DNA from: JBEICQ01 sp046297395
GTDB taxonomy: Bacteria > Bacteroidota > Bacteroidia > UBA4408
NCBI GenBank assembly: GCA_046297395.1
Contig: JBKCNM010000058.1
Span: 3,631-67,630, forward strand
Direction of reading: 5' to 3'
Length of the DNA stretch: 64,000 bases
The notes under the pieces were generated by a model that did no database searches, had not been told where the DNA came from, and was given only the letters and a program-made list of their open reading frames with translations. This document shows, piece after piece, positions 20,835-29,323 of the stretch. Position numbers and translations under genes: made by a program. Numbering within the stretch: position 1 is the first letter of the stretch; each line of letters begins with the position of its first letter.

Positions 20835-21859
20835 CAGTTGCTCTCAATGATTTTGAATAATTCGTCTAACTTGGGCGTGAGAATAATGTCTGTACGGCGG
20901 TTTTTTCTCCTTCCTTCGGCCGTTGACTCTTTGGCCACCGGCATGAATTCGCCGTGCCCGGCAGGCATGAGTCGTTTGGCATCTATCTTCGAGGTGCTAA
21001 GCAATATTCTTACGATTGCCGTTGCCCGCAACACGCTCAGGTCCCAATTATCCTTGATGGTACCGCCCGAACTGTTATAGGGTACATTATCGGTATGTCC
21101 CTCTATGGTTACATTGATGTCGGTGTTTTGCTCAAGTACATTGGCCAGCTTTTTGAGTGCTTCCTCACCTTTGCTGTCCACCTGCGTACTGCCGGAAGCA
21201 AAAAGCAAGCGCTCCTCGAGAGACACATATACTTTTCCGTTTTTGATACTCACTGTGAGCCCGTTGTTTTCAAACTGCAAAAGAGCATCACTCACTTTCT
21301 TTCTCACGCTATTTACTACTGAGTCTTTTTGTGTGAGTATGCGGTTCATCTCTTTGAGTTGTTTTGCTCTCTCTTCGCTTTCAAGTCGGCTTGCACTCAG
21401 ATCAGTCTCCGCTTTTTTTAATGCTGATTCGCGGGTATTTAAGGCAGTTTCAAGCTCTTTGAGGGTGTCCTCCTTTTTTTGAAGACGCTCCTGGGTTCGT
21501 TTTAAATCGCCACTCAAACGGCTGTTCTCGCGCACACTCTCCTCCTCTACCCTGTTGTTTTTATCCAGTAGCATATTGTAAGTCTCGTTGAGCTTCTCAA
21601 AATTCCGGCTTAGCATGGCCATATGCTTTCCCTGAAGAGTGGTATCTTGCTCCAGTTCTTTTATTTTTTTCTGAGATAGCCGTTGACTATCCTCTAACTC
21701 TTTGTTTTTCTCCAGCAATTCATTGCCCTCTGCCCTGGCTTTCTTCAAATCGTCTTCACAGGACTGACGACCCGCTTTGGCTTCTTCCAACAAGCGGGCG
21801 GGAACGCATGCCTGCATGATTAGCAGCATGGCGGGAATAATCAATTTTGTATTCATCAT
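20834..21859 (-). CDS. OmpA/MotB-domain lipoprotein with coiled coil
   Basis: A 341-residue outer-membrane lipoprotein. The signal ends in a lipobox-like LLIMQAC near residue 18. Residues about 25-195 form a long Lys/Glu-rich coiled coil. The C-terminal OmpA-like domain (about 210-335) has LLFASGSTQVDSKGEEAL, the peptidoglycan-binding region IEGHTDNVPY and the arginines of GRRKNRRTDIIL. Proteins of this plan tie the outer membrane to peptidoglycan. It shares a one-base overlap with the SDR gene downstream. A TACATTTG box lies just ahead of the start. Confidence 0.9.
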   Translation of the reverse strand: MMNTKLIIPAMLLIMQACVPARLLEEAKAGRQSCEDDLKKARAEGNELLEKNKELEDSQRLSQKKIKELEQDTTLQGKHMAMLSRNFEKLNETYNMLLDKNNRVEEESVRENSRLSGDLKRTQERLQKKEDTLKELETALNTRESALKKAETDLSASRLESEERAKQLKEMNRILTQKDSVVNSVRKKVSDALLQFENNGLTVSIKNGKVYVSLEERLLFASGSTQVDSKGEEALKKLANVLEQNTDINVTIEGHTDNVPYNSSGGTIKDNWDLSVLRATAIVRILLSTSKIDAKRLMPAGHGEFMPVAKESTAEGRRKNRRTDIILTPKLDELFKIIESN

Positions 21860-21867
21860 ATGTGTCG

Positions 21868-21875
21868 CAAATGTA
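21868..21875 (-). promoter_or_regulatory. -7 box (TACATTTG) for the OmpA-like/SDR operon
   Basis: Reverse-strand TACATTTG, identical to the rRNA promoter boxes, ends 8 bases before the ATG at 21859. No clear -33 TTG is found at the expected distance. Confidence 0.45.
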
Positions 21876-22069
21876 TGAATTCAACATGTGCTGCGGATAA
21901 ATTCAGGGGAGAATGATAGCCGATATCTCAAGCGTGTTTTTACTTTTTTTTCAAGGAATCAATACAATCAACCGGTTTTACTGGCGGCAAGCCAAGACAA
22001 TAGTCAAGTGACAATTGTTTTTAATTCAAACAGTGGATAACCGGGGCAAGATTGCCACTTTAAATTGTT

Positions 22070-22077
22070 TACTTTTG
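22070..22077 (+). promoter_or_regulatory. -7 box (TACTTTTG) for ispH
   Basis: TACTTTTG fits TAnnTTTG and ends 5 bases before the ATG at 22083. It argues against the upstream in-frame TTG at 22065, which would lie in front of the box. Confidence 0.5.
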
Positions 22078-22082
22078 CGTTT

Positions 22083-22973
22083 ATGAATGTAACCATAGAC
22101 AATCAGTCGGGTTTTTGCTTCGGGGTGGTCTACGCTATTCAAATGGCCGAAGATGAATTAAACGAGAACGGAAAACTCTACTGCCTTGGTGATATCGTCC
22201 ACAACAACATGGAAGTTGAAAGACTTCAGAAAAAAGGACTGGTCATTATTCAACACAAAGATCTCGAAAACCTGCGCGATTGCAAGGTTTTGATTCGTGC
22301 ACACGGTGAACCTCCCTCAACCTATGAAATCGCACTGCGCAACAACATTCAACTGATTGATGCCAGCTGTCCGGTGGTATTAAAATTGCAGCATCGTATC
22401 CGTGAAGGTTATGAAGAAACCACTGAGGACAATGGTCAAATTGTTATTTACGGGCTGGAGGGACATGCTGAAGTAAACGGGCTCAAAGGGCAGACCCAAG
22501 GAAATGCAATTGTAGTGATGAATGAGAAAGACCTTGATTCCATTGATTTTTCCAGACCCATTAAATTGTATACCCAGACAACCAAAAGCACATCCGGTTT
22601 TCTTGCTATCAAAAAGGCAATTGAGGAAAGATTACATGCCACGGGTAATCACGAATTACTGTCATTTGAAGCGAATGATACCCTATGCAGACAGGTCTCC
22701 AACCGCGAACCTCAGCTGGAAAAATTTGCTGCATTGCACGATGTGATTGTTTTCGTTGGTGGCCGTAAAAGCTCGAATGCCAAAATTCTATTTGAAGCTT
22801 GCTACAAAATTAACCACAATACACACTTTATTTCTACTCCTGAGGAATTGGATTTTACTTTACTTGAGGGAGCTGAAAGTGTGGGAATCTGTGGCGCTAC
22901 TTCAACACCCATGTGGTTAATGGAATTGGTTGCCGACCGCATCAAGCAGCAAAGTATTTCTATTCATGCCTAA
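22083..22973 (+). CDS. ispH: 4-hydroxy-3-methylbut-2-enyl diphosphate reductase
   Basis: A 296-residue iron-sulfur enzyme that makes isopentenyl and dimethylallyl diphosphate in the last step of the MEP pathway. The three cluster cysteines are Cys12 (GFCFGV), Cys96 (DASCPVV) and Cys202 (TLCRQV); the first two have the same numbers as in E. coli. Conserved histidines appear in IVHNNMEV and GHAEVNG, the latter with the catalytic glutamate. The C-terminal GICGATSTP motif is present. I chose the ATG at 22083, giving MNVTIDNQSGFCFG, rather than the longer TTG frame. The downstream glycosyltransferase start overlaps the stop by 8 bases. Confidence 0.95.
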   Translation: MNVTIDNQSGFCFGVVYAIQMAEDELNENGKLYCLGDIVHNNMEVERLQKKGLVIIQHKDLENLRDCKVLIRAHGEPPSTYEIALRNNIQLIDASCPVVLKLQHRIREGYEETTEDNGQIVIYGLEGHAEVNGLKGQTQGNAIVVMNEKDLDSIDFSRPIKLYTQTTKSTSGFLAIKKAIEERLHATGNHELLSFEANDTLCRQVSNREPQLEKFAALHDVIVFVGGRKSSNAKILFEACYKINHNTHFISTPEELDFTLLEGAESVGICGATSTPMWLMELVADRIKQQSISIHA

Positions 22974-23889
22974 AAACAAGGTAAGCGGATTTACTTATAT
23001 CCGCAACGGTTTTGAATACGGATATCCTTTTCTTCAATCCATCCAATCCTTGCTACCTCTGGTTGATGAACTGGTTGTTGCTGTAGGTAAATCACACGAC
23101 GGAACGGGTGATGCCATCAGAGCACTGGGCTCAGATAAAATTATAATCATTGATACCTTGTGGGATGAAACACTCAGAGAAGGAGGTAAAATCTTTGCCC
23201 AGCAAGCGAATATTGCATTGGATGCGATTTCCGGCGACATCGGCTTTCATTTGCAGGCAGACGAAGTTTTGCATGAAAATGACTATGATAGCATCAGGGA
23301 GGCCATTCATCAATTGAGAGCACATCCCCTTGCTGAAGGTGTACTTTTTGATTTTCTTAATTTTTATGGAGGTTACCACTATACCGGTAGCACCAGAAAA
23401 TGGCACCGGAAAGAAATACGCATCATCAAGAATTTACCCAATATCCGCTCCTACAGAGACTCTCAGGGATTCCGATATTACCCTTCGGTAAATGCTTTTT
23501 TGGACGGACATCCCGGAAGAAAACTAAATGTGTTGTCGGTAAATGCATCCATATATCATTACAGCTATGCAAGAGACCCTGCAACCATGCAGAAAAAAAA
23601 CAATTACTTCAACTCCTTCTGGCATGACGATAATTGGCTGCGCAAAAACAATCCTTCAGCTGCCCATTTCGATTACAACCGGGTAGATTTTGTGATTCCT
23701 TTTACCGGATCTCATCCTTTACTTATGGAGCCTCTTGTGAAAGGGCAGCACTGGGAGTTTACATTTGATTCTTCAAAAAGTAAGTTCACGCCAAAAGGCA
23801 GAATTTTGCATTGGATTGAAAAAAAAACCGGCTGGCGAATCGGAGAATATAAAAACTACCGAATCGTAGGCACCGTTAAAACAAGTTGA
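22966..23889 (+). CDS. Family-2-like glycosyltransferase
   Basis: A 307-residue cytoplasmic protein. The N-terminal half has a GT-A layout: VSGFTYIRNG, then PLVDELVVAVGKSHDGTGD, and HLQADEVLH near residue 100, which resembles the DxD/DADE metal and donor site of family-2-type transferases. The C-terminal half contains KWHRKEIRIIKN and an HYSYARDP motif often seen in Bacteroidota versions. The acceptor is unknown. The ATG at 22966 lies inside the last codons of ispH, so the two are probably translated together, although no functional link is evident. The 3' end overlaps the convergent BioA-like gene by 14 bases. Confidence 0.75.
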   Translation: MPKNKVSGFTYIRNGFEYGYPFLQSIQSLLPLVDELVVAVGKSHDGTGDAIRALGSDKIIIIDTLWDETLREGGKIFAQQANIALDAISGDIGFHLQADEVLHENDYDSIREAIHQLRAHPLAEGVLFDFLNFYGGYHYTGSTRKWHRKEIRIIKNLPNIRSYRDSQGFRYYPSVNAFLDGHPGRKLNVLSVNASIYHYSYARDPATMQKKNNYFNSFWHDDNWLRKNNPSAAHFDYNRVDFVIPFTGSHPLLMEPLVKGQHWEFTFDSSKSKFTPKGRILHWIEKKTGWRIGEYKNYRIVGTVKTS

Positions 23890-25168
23890 TTTGGCGGTGC
23901 AAATCCAAAAATTCTTTTATTTCATTTTGTACTTTTTTTATCCAAGCACTGCCCGTGCTGAAAGGGAGTGACATAAGCATGCCATTGGGCCATGTGTGCA
24001 GGAGGATACCCCTTTCCGCAAAATGCTCCCTTATGCCGGATGTGGTTAATTTAGGTGCTGTTTCAGGATTCGGATTTTTACATTCCATCCACAACAATGT
24101 TCCGGATGCATAAATTCCCGAAAGAGTAGGATGGGAAGACATGCGTTTTGCAAATTGTGATTGCATGGCTCCCGTAATCTGGAGTCCCTGATGAATTTCT
24201 GTTGATTGCAATGCCTGAATGCCTGCTTCTGCAACGGCAAAAGCAAGCGGGCCCGGGGTACCATAAACATCGGTGGCAATGTGATTCAGGCCGAGTGAAT
24301 CACCAATTGACTGAATACATGAAACCATGGCCAAGGGCAGTTGATTGGCAAAACCCGGCAGCAGGCAGGCAATATCGGGAGGGTAAAGCTGTCCTTGTGA
24401 AGCAAACAAATCGCCTGTTCTGCAGAAACCTGTGTAGCATTCATCTGCTATGGTAATTACCCCAAGTTGTCTGCACATCAAGAGCAACTTATCGAGCAAA
24501 TTGCGGTCATAGAACCTCCATGCATCACCATTCAGGAGTAAGGGTTGATATATGAAAGCAAGCACATCGCCTCTGCGAACATATTTTTCTGTGGTATTAA
24601 ACACCTGTCGGGCATTTTTACCATTGGGCAAGGGAAGATGTATCCATTCCAGCTTGGCGTTTTTCTCATTTAAAGGGGCATTGACTAATTCGCTGATGCT
24701 GTTGAAAAAAGGTTTAGATTGCCCGCTCAGTATAAGGCATTTGTTTTTTCGAGGCTCTTCTGTTTTTCGCAACTGCATTGCCCATTCCATCGCCTGGGCG
24801 ATGGCTTTTTTCTCGGTTGTGCAGAAATACAAATGGGTATGGTTTCCGGGAAACAGTTTGAGTATGGTATTTCCAAGTGATCCAATGCGGGGATGTGTTG
24901 CACCCTTGCCTGAAATAAATGTCATTTCTCTCGCCTGGTTGAGGAGCGCTCTAACGATTACAGGATGCGCAGGGCCTAGCAATGACAGCCATGAGGCAGA
25001 TGAAGCATCCAACACCACATTGTCCCGGTCATCAACGAAAAAAGGGCCTTTGGCTTTTGTAAAAAAAGGGGCATATCCGGCAGTTGATGATTGATCCTGC
25101 CCAATTTCATCACCTGCCTGAAAGGGAATTTCGGCTTGGGAAAACCCGGAGAACAAATTGTCTGCCAT
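23876..25168 (-). CDS. BioA-like class III aminotransferase homologue lacking the PLP lysine
   Basis: A 430-residue protein that follows class III aminotransferases along most of its length. It is closest to BioA (DAPA aminotransferase): YAPFFTKAKGPFFVDD and DASSASWLSLLG near the start, IADECYTGFCRTGDLFASQ at about 240-258 with the PLP-pyridine aspartate Asp242, and TDVYGTPGPLA later. The catalytic-lysine site is changed. Family members read LSKGLTGG, whereas here the segment is ACLLPGFANQLPLA, putting Pro271 where the Schiff-base lysine should be. The phosphate-binding GS region is also unusual (FCTTEKKAIAQ). It should not be able to form the internal aldimine, so it is likely a pseudoenzyme. 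The frame is intact over full length, which argues against a decaying pseudogene. Confidence 0.75.
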   Translation of the reverse strand: MADNLFSGFSQAEIPFQAGDEIGQDQSSTAGYAPFFTKAKGPFFVDDRDNVVLDASSASWLSLLGPAHPVIVRALLNQAREMTFISGKGATHPRIGSLGNTILKLFPGNHTHLYFCTTEKKAIAQAMEWAMQLRKTEEPRKNKCLILSGQSKPFFNSISELVNAPLNEKNAKLEWIHLPLPNGKNARQVFNTTEKYVRRGDVLAFIYQPLLLNGDAWRFYDRNLLDKLLLMCRQLGVITIADECYTGFCRTGDLFASQGQLYPPDIACLLPGFANQLPLAMVSCIQSIGDSLGLNHIATDVYGTPGPLAFAVAEAGIQALQSTEIHQGLQITGAMQSQFAKRMSSHPTLSGIYASGTLLWMECKNPNPETAPKLTTSGIREHFAERGILLHTWPNGMLMSLPFSTGSAWIKKVQNEIKEFLDLHRQINLF

Positions 25169-25184
25169 GAATTTGTTTTCGTCT

Positions 25185-25192
25185 TACTTTTG
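25185..25192 (+). promoter_or_regulatory. -7 box (TACTTTTG) for the Rieske-like lipoprotein gene
   Basis: TACTTTTG fits TAnnTTTG and ends 9 bases before the ATG at 25202. It supports that start over longer in-frame possibilities that begin inside the divergent gene. Confidence 0.5.
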
Positions 25193-25201
25193 ATTGGTAA
25201 A

Positions 25202-25630
25202 ATGAAATTCAAAGTAACACTTTTTCTGTTAAGCTGCCTGTTAGTCATTTCTTTTCCCTCTTGTAAAAAAGACAAGCAAACAAGCGAGATACCCTATTTC
25301 CCGGTAAACTTTAGTATTGTTCTTGCCAATCCACAGTTTAACCGATTGAACGCTCCCGGAGGATATGTTTATGTTACGGGAGGTTCAAAAGGTATCATTA
25401 TATACAGAGCGGGTGCTGAGCAGTTTGTAGCGCTCGACAGGCATTGCCCATACAGGGTAGAAGAAAATTGCAGGGTCATGGTTAACGCCACACAGGTGGT
25501 GGCTGCTGATTCATGCTGTGGTTCTGAATTTGTCCTCACAGATGGTTCAGTAATCAAAGGCCCATCCTCTTTTTCATTACAACGCTACCAAACCGAATTC
25601 GATGGAAGCGTGCTAAGGGTGTACAACTAA
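25202..25630 (+). CDS. Rieske-like lipoprotein with altered cluster ligands
   Basis: A 142-residue predicted lipoprotein with lipobox SFPSC (Cys21). The remainder resembles a Rieske fold: FVALDRHCPYRVEENC, a spacer, then ADSCCGSEFVLTDGSVIKGP and a C-terminal FDGSVLRVY strand. A genuine Rieske [2Fe-2S] site needs C-x-H and C-x-x-H (CPCHGS). Here the first pair reads Cys82-Pro-Tyr84, and the second aligns to DSCCGS, so only one of four ligands is kept. Three other cysteines (90, 105, 106) remain and might form disulfides. It is divergent from the BioA-like gene. The start at 25202 is set by the signal peptide and the promoter box. Confidence 0.65.
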   Translation: MKFKVTLFLLSCLLVISFPSCKKDKQTSEIPYFPVNFSIVLANPQFNRLNAPGGYVYVTGGSKGIIIYRAGAEQFVALDRHCPYRVEENCRVMVNATQVVAADSCCGSEFVLTDGSVIKGPSSFSLQRYQTEFDGSVLRVYN

Positions 25631-25632
25631 CA

Positions 25633-27228
25633 TCAGAAAGGTTCGTTTTCTTCTTCGGTATCGGTATCATTGATTTTCGACTGAAAAGTAATATTCGGCG
25701 GATCATTGAACTGAAAATTCGGAGAGATATTACCGGAAGATGGGGCAGCCTGATACTCGTAGAAATCGGGGTCGGTGAATTTTGCAAGGTGAGAGATAAA
25801 TCGCATGGGTACATCCGCAAGAGCCCCATTCCGGTGTTTTGAGATGATGAGTTCCGCCTTTCCTGCAGTGCTGTTTCCCTGCTCATCAGTTTCGAGACCA
25901 TAGTATTCCGGACGATAAATAAACATCACCATATCGGCATCCTGCTCAATGGCTCCTGATTCGCGAAGGTCTGAAAGCTGGGGCTTTTTATTTCCGCCCC
26001 GGGTTTCAACGGCACGACTCAACTGGGAAAGAGCAATGATGGGAATGTCCAGTTCCTTTGCAATAGACTTCAGCGACCGTGAAATAGTGGAAATTTCTTG
26101 TTCCCTGTTTCCCTTGTCGGCGCCTGCTGTCATGAGTTGCAGATAATCGATAATCACCAGTTGAATATCATACTGGGCTTTCAGCCTGCGGCATTTGGCA
26201 CGCAGTTCAAAAATATTCAGTGACGGGGTATCATCTATGAAGATGGGGGCCTCAGAGAGATTTCTAATCTGTGCATTGAGTTGTGCCCATTCATGTTCTT
26301 CGAGTTGTCCTTTTTTTAGTTTTTCGGCAGCAATCTCGGTTTCGGATGATATGAGCCTATTTACCAACTGCACTGAACTCATTTCGAGAGAGAAAATGGC
26401 GATGGGTTTTTTAAATTCAACAGCAGTATTTCTTGCCAAGGAGAGTACAAATGCCGTCTTACCCATACCCGGACGGGCTGCCACAACCACCAAGTCCGAT
26501 TTTTGCCAACCTCCCGTGAGGCGATCCAAACCGGAAAAACCGCTAGGAACGCCACTCAGACCATCCTGCTGGTTGCGGGCTGCTTCAATCTGCTTGATGG
26601 CAGCATTGATCAGGGTGCTCATCCTGTCGTAGTTCTTTCGGATGTTACTCTCGGCTATGGAAAATAAACGACTCTCTGCAGTATCAAGGAGGTCGAATAC
26701 ATCCGTGGTATCTTCAAATGCATCCCTCAGCGTTTCGGCAGAGATACGGATGAGTTCGCGCTGGATGTATTTCTGACTAACTATGCGTGCATGATACTCC
26801 ACATTGGCCGCAGAGCCTACACGATTGGTAAGGGAAGTAAGGTAATAGGCTCCACCTGAAATCTCCAGTTTGCCGTTTTTCTTGAGTTGCTCGGTAACAG
26901 TAAGCAAGTCAATTGGCTGGGTATTCTGGAAAAGAAGCAACATCGCTTCATAAATGTTTCTGTGTCCCTCTTTGTAGAAACTCTCCGGCTTGAGGACATC
27001 AATAACCGCATTCACGGCATTTTTCTCCAGCATCATTGCACCCAGCACAGCCTCTTCCAGGTCAACCGCCTGCGGGGGAATTTTGCCATACTCAGAAAGG
27101 GTAATATCGTTATCGGGGCGCTTGATTCGGCGTTTGTTTTGGGTGTTTTCGCTGAGGATTTCCATACCTACAAAGTTACCTGTTTCGTCTTCGTAGAATC
27201 GGGGTATGTTAACATCTTTTTTGCCCAT
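25633..27228 (-). CDS. dnaB: Replicative DNA helicase
   Basis: A 531-residue hexameric helicase that unwinds DNA at the replication fork. The N-terminal DnaB domain begins PPQAVDLEEAVLGAMML, the linker follows, and the RecA-like domain begins near 215 with SGFSGLDRLTGG. Walker A is ARPGMGKTAF, and Walker B is LVIIDYLQLM. The C-terminal half also has SQLSRAVETRG, SDLRESGAIEQDADM and SKHRNG. No intein is present. The frame continues to another ATG at 27306, but I chose 27228 (MGKKDVNIPR), which gives a normal family length; the extra 26 residues look unrelated. It is convergent with the Rieske-like gene, 2 bases apart, and divergent from porX. Confidence 0.96.
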   Translation of the reverse strand: MGKKDVNIPRFYEDETGNFVGMEILSENTQNKRRIKRPDNDITLSEYGKIPPQAVDLEEAVLGAMMLEKNAVNAVIDVLKPESFYKEGHRNIYEAMLLLFQNTQPIDLLTVTEQLKKNGKLEISGGAYYLTSLTNRVGSAANVEYHARIVSQKYIQRELIRISAETLRDAFEDTTDVFDLLDTAESRLFSIAESNIRKNYDRMSTLINAAIKQIEAARNQQDGLSGVPSGFSGLDRLTGGWQKSDLVVVAARPGMGKTAFVLSLARNTAVEFKKPIAIFSLEMSSVQLVNRLISSETEIAAEKLKKGQLEEHEWAQLNAQIRNLSEAPIFIDDTPSLNIFELRAKCRRLKAQYDIQLVIIDYLQLMTAGADKGNREQEISTISRSLKSIAKELDIPIIALSQLSRAVETRGGNKKPQLSDLRESGAIEQDADMVMFIYRPEYYGLETDEQGNSTAGKAELIISKHRNGALADVPMRFISHLAKFTDPDFYEYQAAPSSGNISPNFQFNDPPNITFQSKINDTDTEEENEPF

Positions 27229-27336
27229 GATAATCAGAGATGTTTTTGATTTGCGGGGGGCATGCCATAGGTTTGCAGAACAGATGATGCAATAATCCGG
27301 GCGCATTCCGTTTCAACTCATCAAGACATAGAAATC

Positions 27337-28893
27337 ATGACAAAACAAACCATCTTATGGGCCGATGATGAGATTGACCTGTTAAAAGCACACCTGATTT
27401 TTCTGAGTGACAAGGGATACAGGGTATTAAGCGCCTCTAACGGCGCAGAAGCCCTTGAAATCATCAAAAAAGAAACGGTTGATCTGGTTCTGTTGGATGA
27501 AAATATGCCGGGCTATTCGGGGCTTGAGGTATTGGCACAGATGAAAGAGAAATATCCACAGGTACCGGTAGTGATGATTACAAAAAGTGAGGAGGAGCAT
27601 ATCATGGAAGATGCCATCGGTTCTAAAATCTCCGACTACCTGATCAAACCCGTTCATCCCAAGCAAATTCTCTCTTCCATCAAAAAGAATCTGGACAACA
27701 AGAGGCTGATTAGCGAAAAAAGTGCCATCAATTACCAGCAGGAGTTCCGTCAGCTGGCCAATAGGATTTCTGAAAATATGAATGCAGCTGAATGGGCAGA
27801 TCTCTACAAGAAACTGGTTTATTGGAATCTTGAACTGGAACGCACCAAGGATAACGGACTTACTGAAATATTTGATGCTCAGATGAAAGATGCAGGCAGG
27901 ATGTTTGCCCGTTTTGTGGAAAAGAACTACCTCTCTTGGATCCAGGGAAACCAACCTGATGCACCTGTACTGTCGCATAACTTCTTCCGCAATCTGGTGT
28001 TGCCGGAGCTTGAGGGCGAGGACCACCTTTTTTTCTTTCTTATTGACAATCTTAGGTATGACCAGTGGAAGATCATTCAGGAAATTTGTGCTGATTTTCT
28101 GGATACTGAAAAGGAAGATATCTACTACTCCATCTTGCCTACAGCCACCCAATATGCCCGTAATGCCATCTTTGCGGGAATGATGCCTTCCGACATTGAG
28201 AAGAGAATGCCAACTCTCTGGAAAAATGAAGAAGATGAGGAGAGTAAAAACCAATTTGAGGAAGCATTTTTGACAGACCAGTTAAAAAGGCTGGGGCTGA
28301 ACATCAAATGCTCCTATCATAAAATTAGCAGCCACGGGGCAGGAAAAAAACTGTCGGATCAGTTTGGAAACTTGTTTGACAACAGGTTGAATGTGATAGT
28401 CTACAACTTTGTGGATATGCTTTCCCACGCCCGCACAGAGATGGAAATAATCAGGGAACTTGCCGATAACGAATCAGCCTATCGTTCCATCACGCGGAGC
28501 TGGTTTGAACATTCTCCCCTTCTTGAGATGTTGAAACAGGCTGCCAACAGAAAAGCAAGAATAGTGATAAGCACAGACCATGGTACGATCTGCGTAAAAG
28601 AGCCCATCAAAGTAATTGGTGACAGACAAACCAATACCAACCTGAGGTACAAAACAGGTCGTAATCTCGACTACAATCGCAAGGATGTTTTTGAAGTTAA
28701 AAATCCTTTCGATGCAAGATTACCCAAACAACATGTCAGCTCAAGTTATATTTTTGCCCGCGAGGATGCTTTTTTTGCTTATCCCAATAATTACAACCAT
28801 TATGTTTCGTACTACAGAAACACATTTCAGCACGGCGGTATTTCCATGGAAGAAATGCTTATTCCTTTCGCCGTTTTAAAGCCAAAGATGTAA
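27337..28893 (+). CDS. porX: PorX, T9SS response regulator with PglZ domain
   Basis: A 518-residue two-domain regulator. Residues 1-120 are a CheY-like receiver with acidic pocket ADDE (Asp10-Asp11), phosphoacceptor Asp54 in LVLLDENMPG, Thr in MITKS and Lys in YLIKPVHP. Residues about 215-500 are a PglZ domain of the alkaline-phosphatase fold, with metal-site motifs LIDNLRYDQW, FVDMLSHAR, ISTDHG and a final QHGGISMEEM. PorX, with histidine kinase PorY, controls T9SS genes in Porphyromonas gingivalis; its PglZ domain is reported to act on oligonucleotide phosphodiesters. No porY is in this window. tsaE follows after 3 bases. Confidence 0.95.
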   Translation: MTKQTILWADDEIDLLKAHLIFLSDKGYRVLSASNGAEALEIIKKETVDLVLLDENMPGYSGLEVLAQMKEKYPQVPVVMITKSEEEHIMEDAIGSKISDYLIKPVHPKQILSSIKKNLDNKRLISEKSAINYQQEFRQLANRISENMNAAEWADLYKKLVYWNLELERTKDNGLTEIFDAQMKDAGRMFARFVEKNYLSWIQGNQPDAPVLSHNFFRNLVLPELEGEDHLFFFLIDNLRYDQWKIIQEICADFLDTEKEDIYYSILPTATQYARNAIFAGMMPSDIEKRMPTLWKNEEDEESKNQFEEAFLTDQLKRLGLNIKCSYHKISSHGAGKKLSDQFGNLFDNRLNVIVYNFVDMLSHARTEMEIIRELADNESAYRSITRSWFEHSPLLEMLKQAANRKARIVISTDHGTICVKEPIKVIGDRQTNTNLRYKTGRNLDYNRKDVFEVKNPFDARLPKQHVSSSYIFAREDAFFAYPNNYNHYVSYYRNTFQHGGISMEEMLIPFAVLKPKM

Positions 28894-28896
28894 ATC

Positions 28897-29319
28897 ATGA
28901 CCAAATCCTGGACTGCACAGAGCACCAACGACTACGACTTAATTGCAAAAGAAATTTTAAGTACTGCTTTCGACAAAAGAGTTTTTTTTGTTGAGGGCAA
29001 TATGGGATCCGGAAAAACCACTCTTATCAAGCACCTTGCACACGCCCTTGGGGTAAAACAATTGGTAAACAGTCCCACCTTTTCCATTGTAAACGAATAC
29101 ACCGACAAGGATGAGAATCCGGTCTATCATTTTGATCTATTCAGAATTAAAAACAAGCGCGATCTGCGGGAAGTTGGAATTGAGGAATATGTTTTTTCCG
29201 GCTTTTACTGTTTTATCGAATGGCCTCAGCTTGCGGAGGAATTTGTGGACGAAAGAGCAGTAATAACAATCAAGAACACCGGTAACGAAGTCCGCACCGT
29301 GCAACTGAGTTTCGATTGA
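28897..29319 (+). CDS. tsaE: tRNA threonylcarbamoyladenosine biosynthesis ATPase TsaE
   Basis: A 140-residue P-loop protein, the normal TsaE length. Walker A is EGNMGSGKTTL at about 34-44, followed by LVNSPTFSIVNEY, a family hallmark, and HFDLFRIKNKRDLREVGIEEY. Near the C terminus FIEWPQLAEEF matches the E-W-P motif. TsaE drives the TsaB-TsaD complex that makes t6A37 in ANN-decoding tRNAs. It begins 3 bases after porX and is presumably on the same transcript. It converges on recO, with 4 bases between stops. Confidence 0.95.
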   Translation: MTKSWTAQSTNDYDLIAKEILSTAFDKRVFFVEGNMGSGKTTLIKHLAHALGVKQLVNSPTFSIVNEYTDKDENPVYHFDLFRIKNKRDLREVGIEEYVFSGFYCFIEWPQLAEEFVDERAVITIKNTGNEVRTVQLSFD

Positions 29320-29323
29320 GGGA

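Noticed and set aside
24552..25094. A 180-codon frame opposite the BioA-like gene
   Set aside because: It is antisense to an intact, recognisable coding sequence, has no promoter box, and its translation resembles no family.
23876..25168. Treating the BioA-like gene as a pseudogene
   Set aside because: The frame has no stop or shift and full length and flanking motifs are kept; a selected pseudoenzyme fits better than decay.
27427..28254. A 275-codon frame opposite porX
   Set aside because: PorX is well conserved on the other strand; this long frame is a by-product of its codon use and has no signal or domain.
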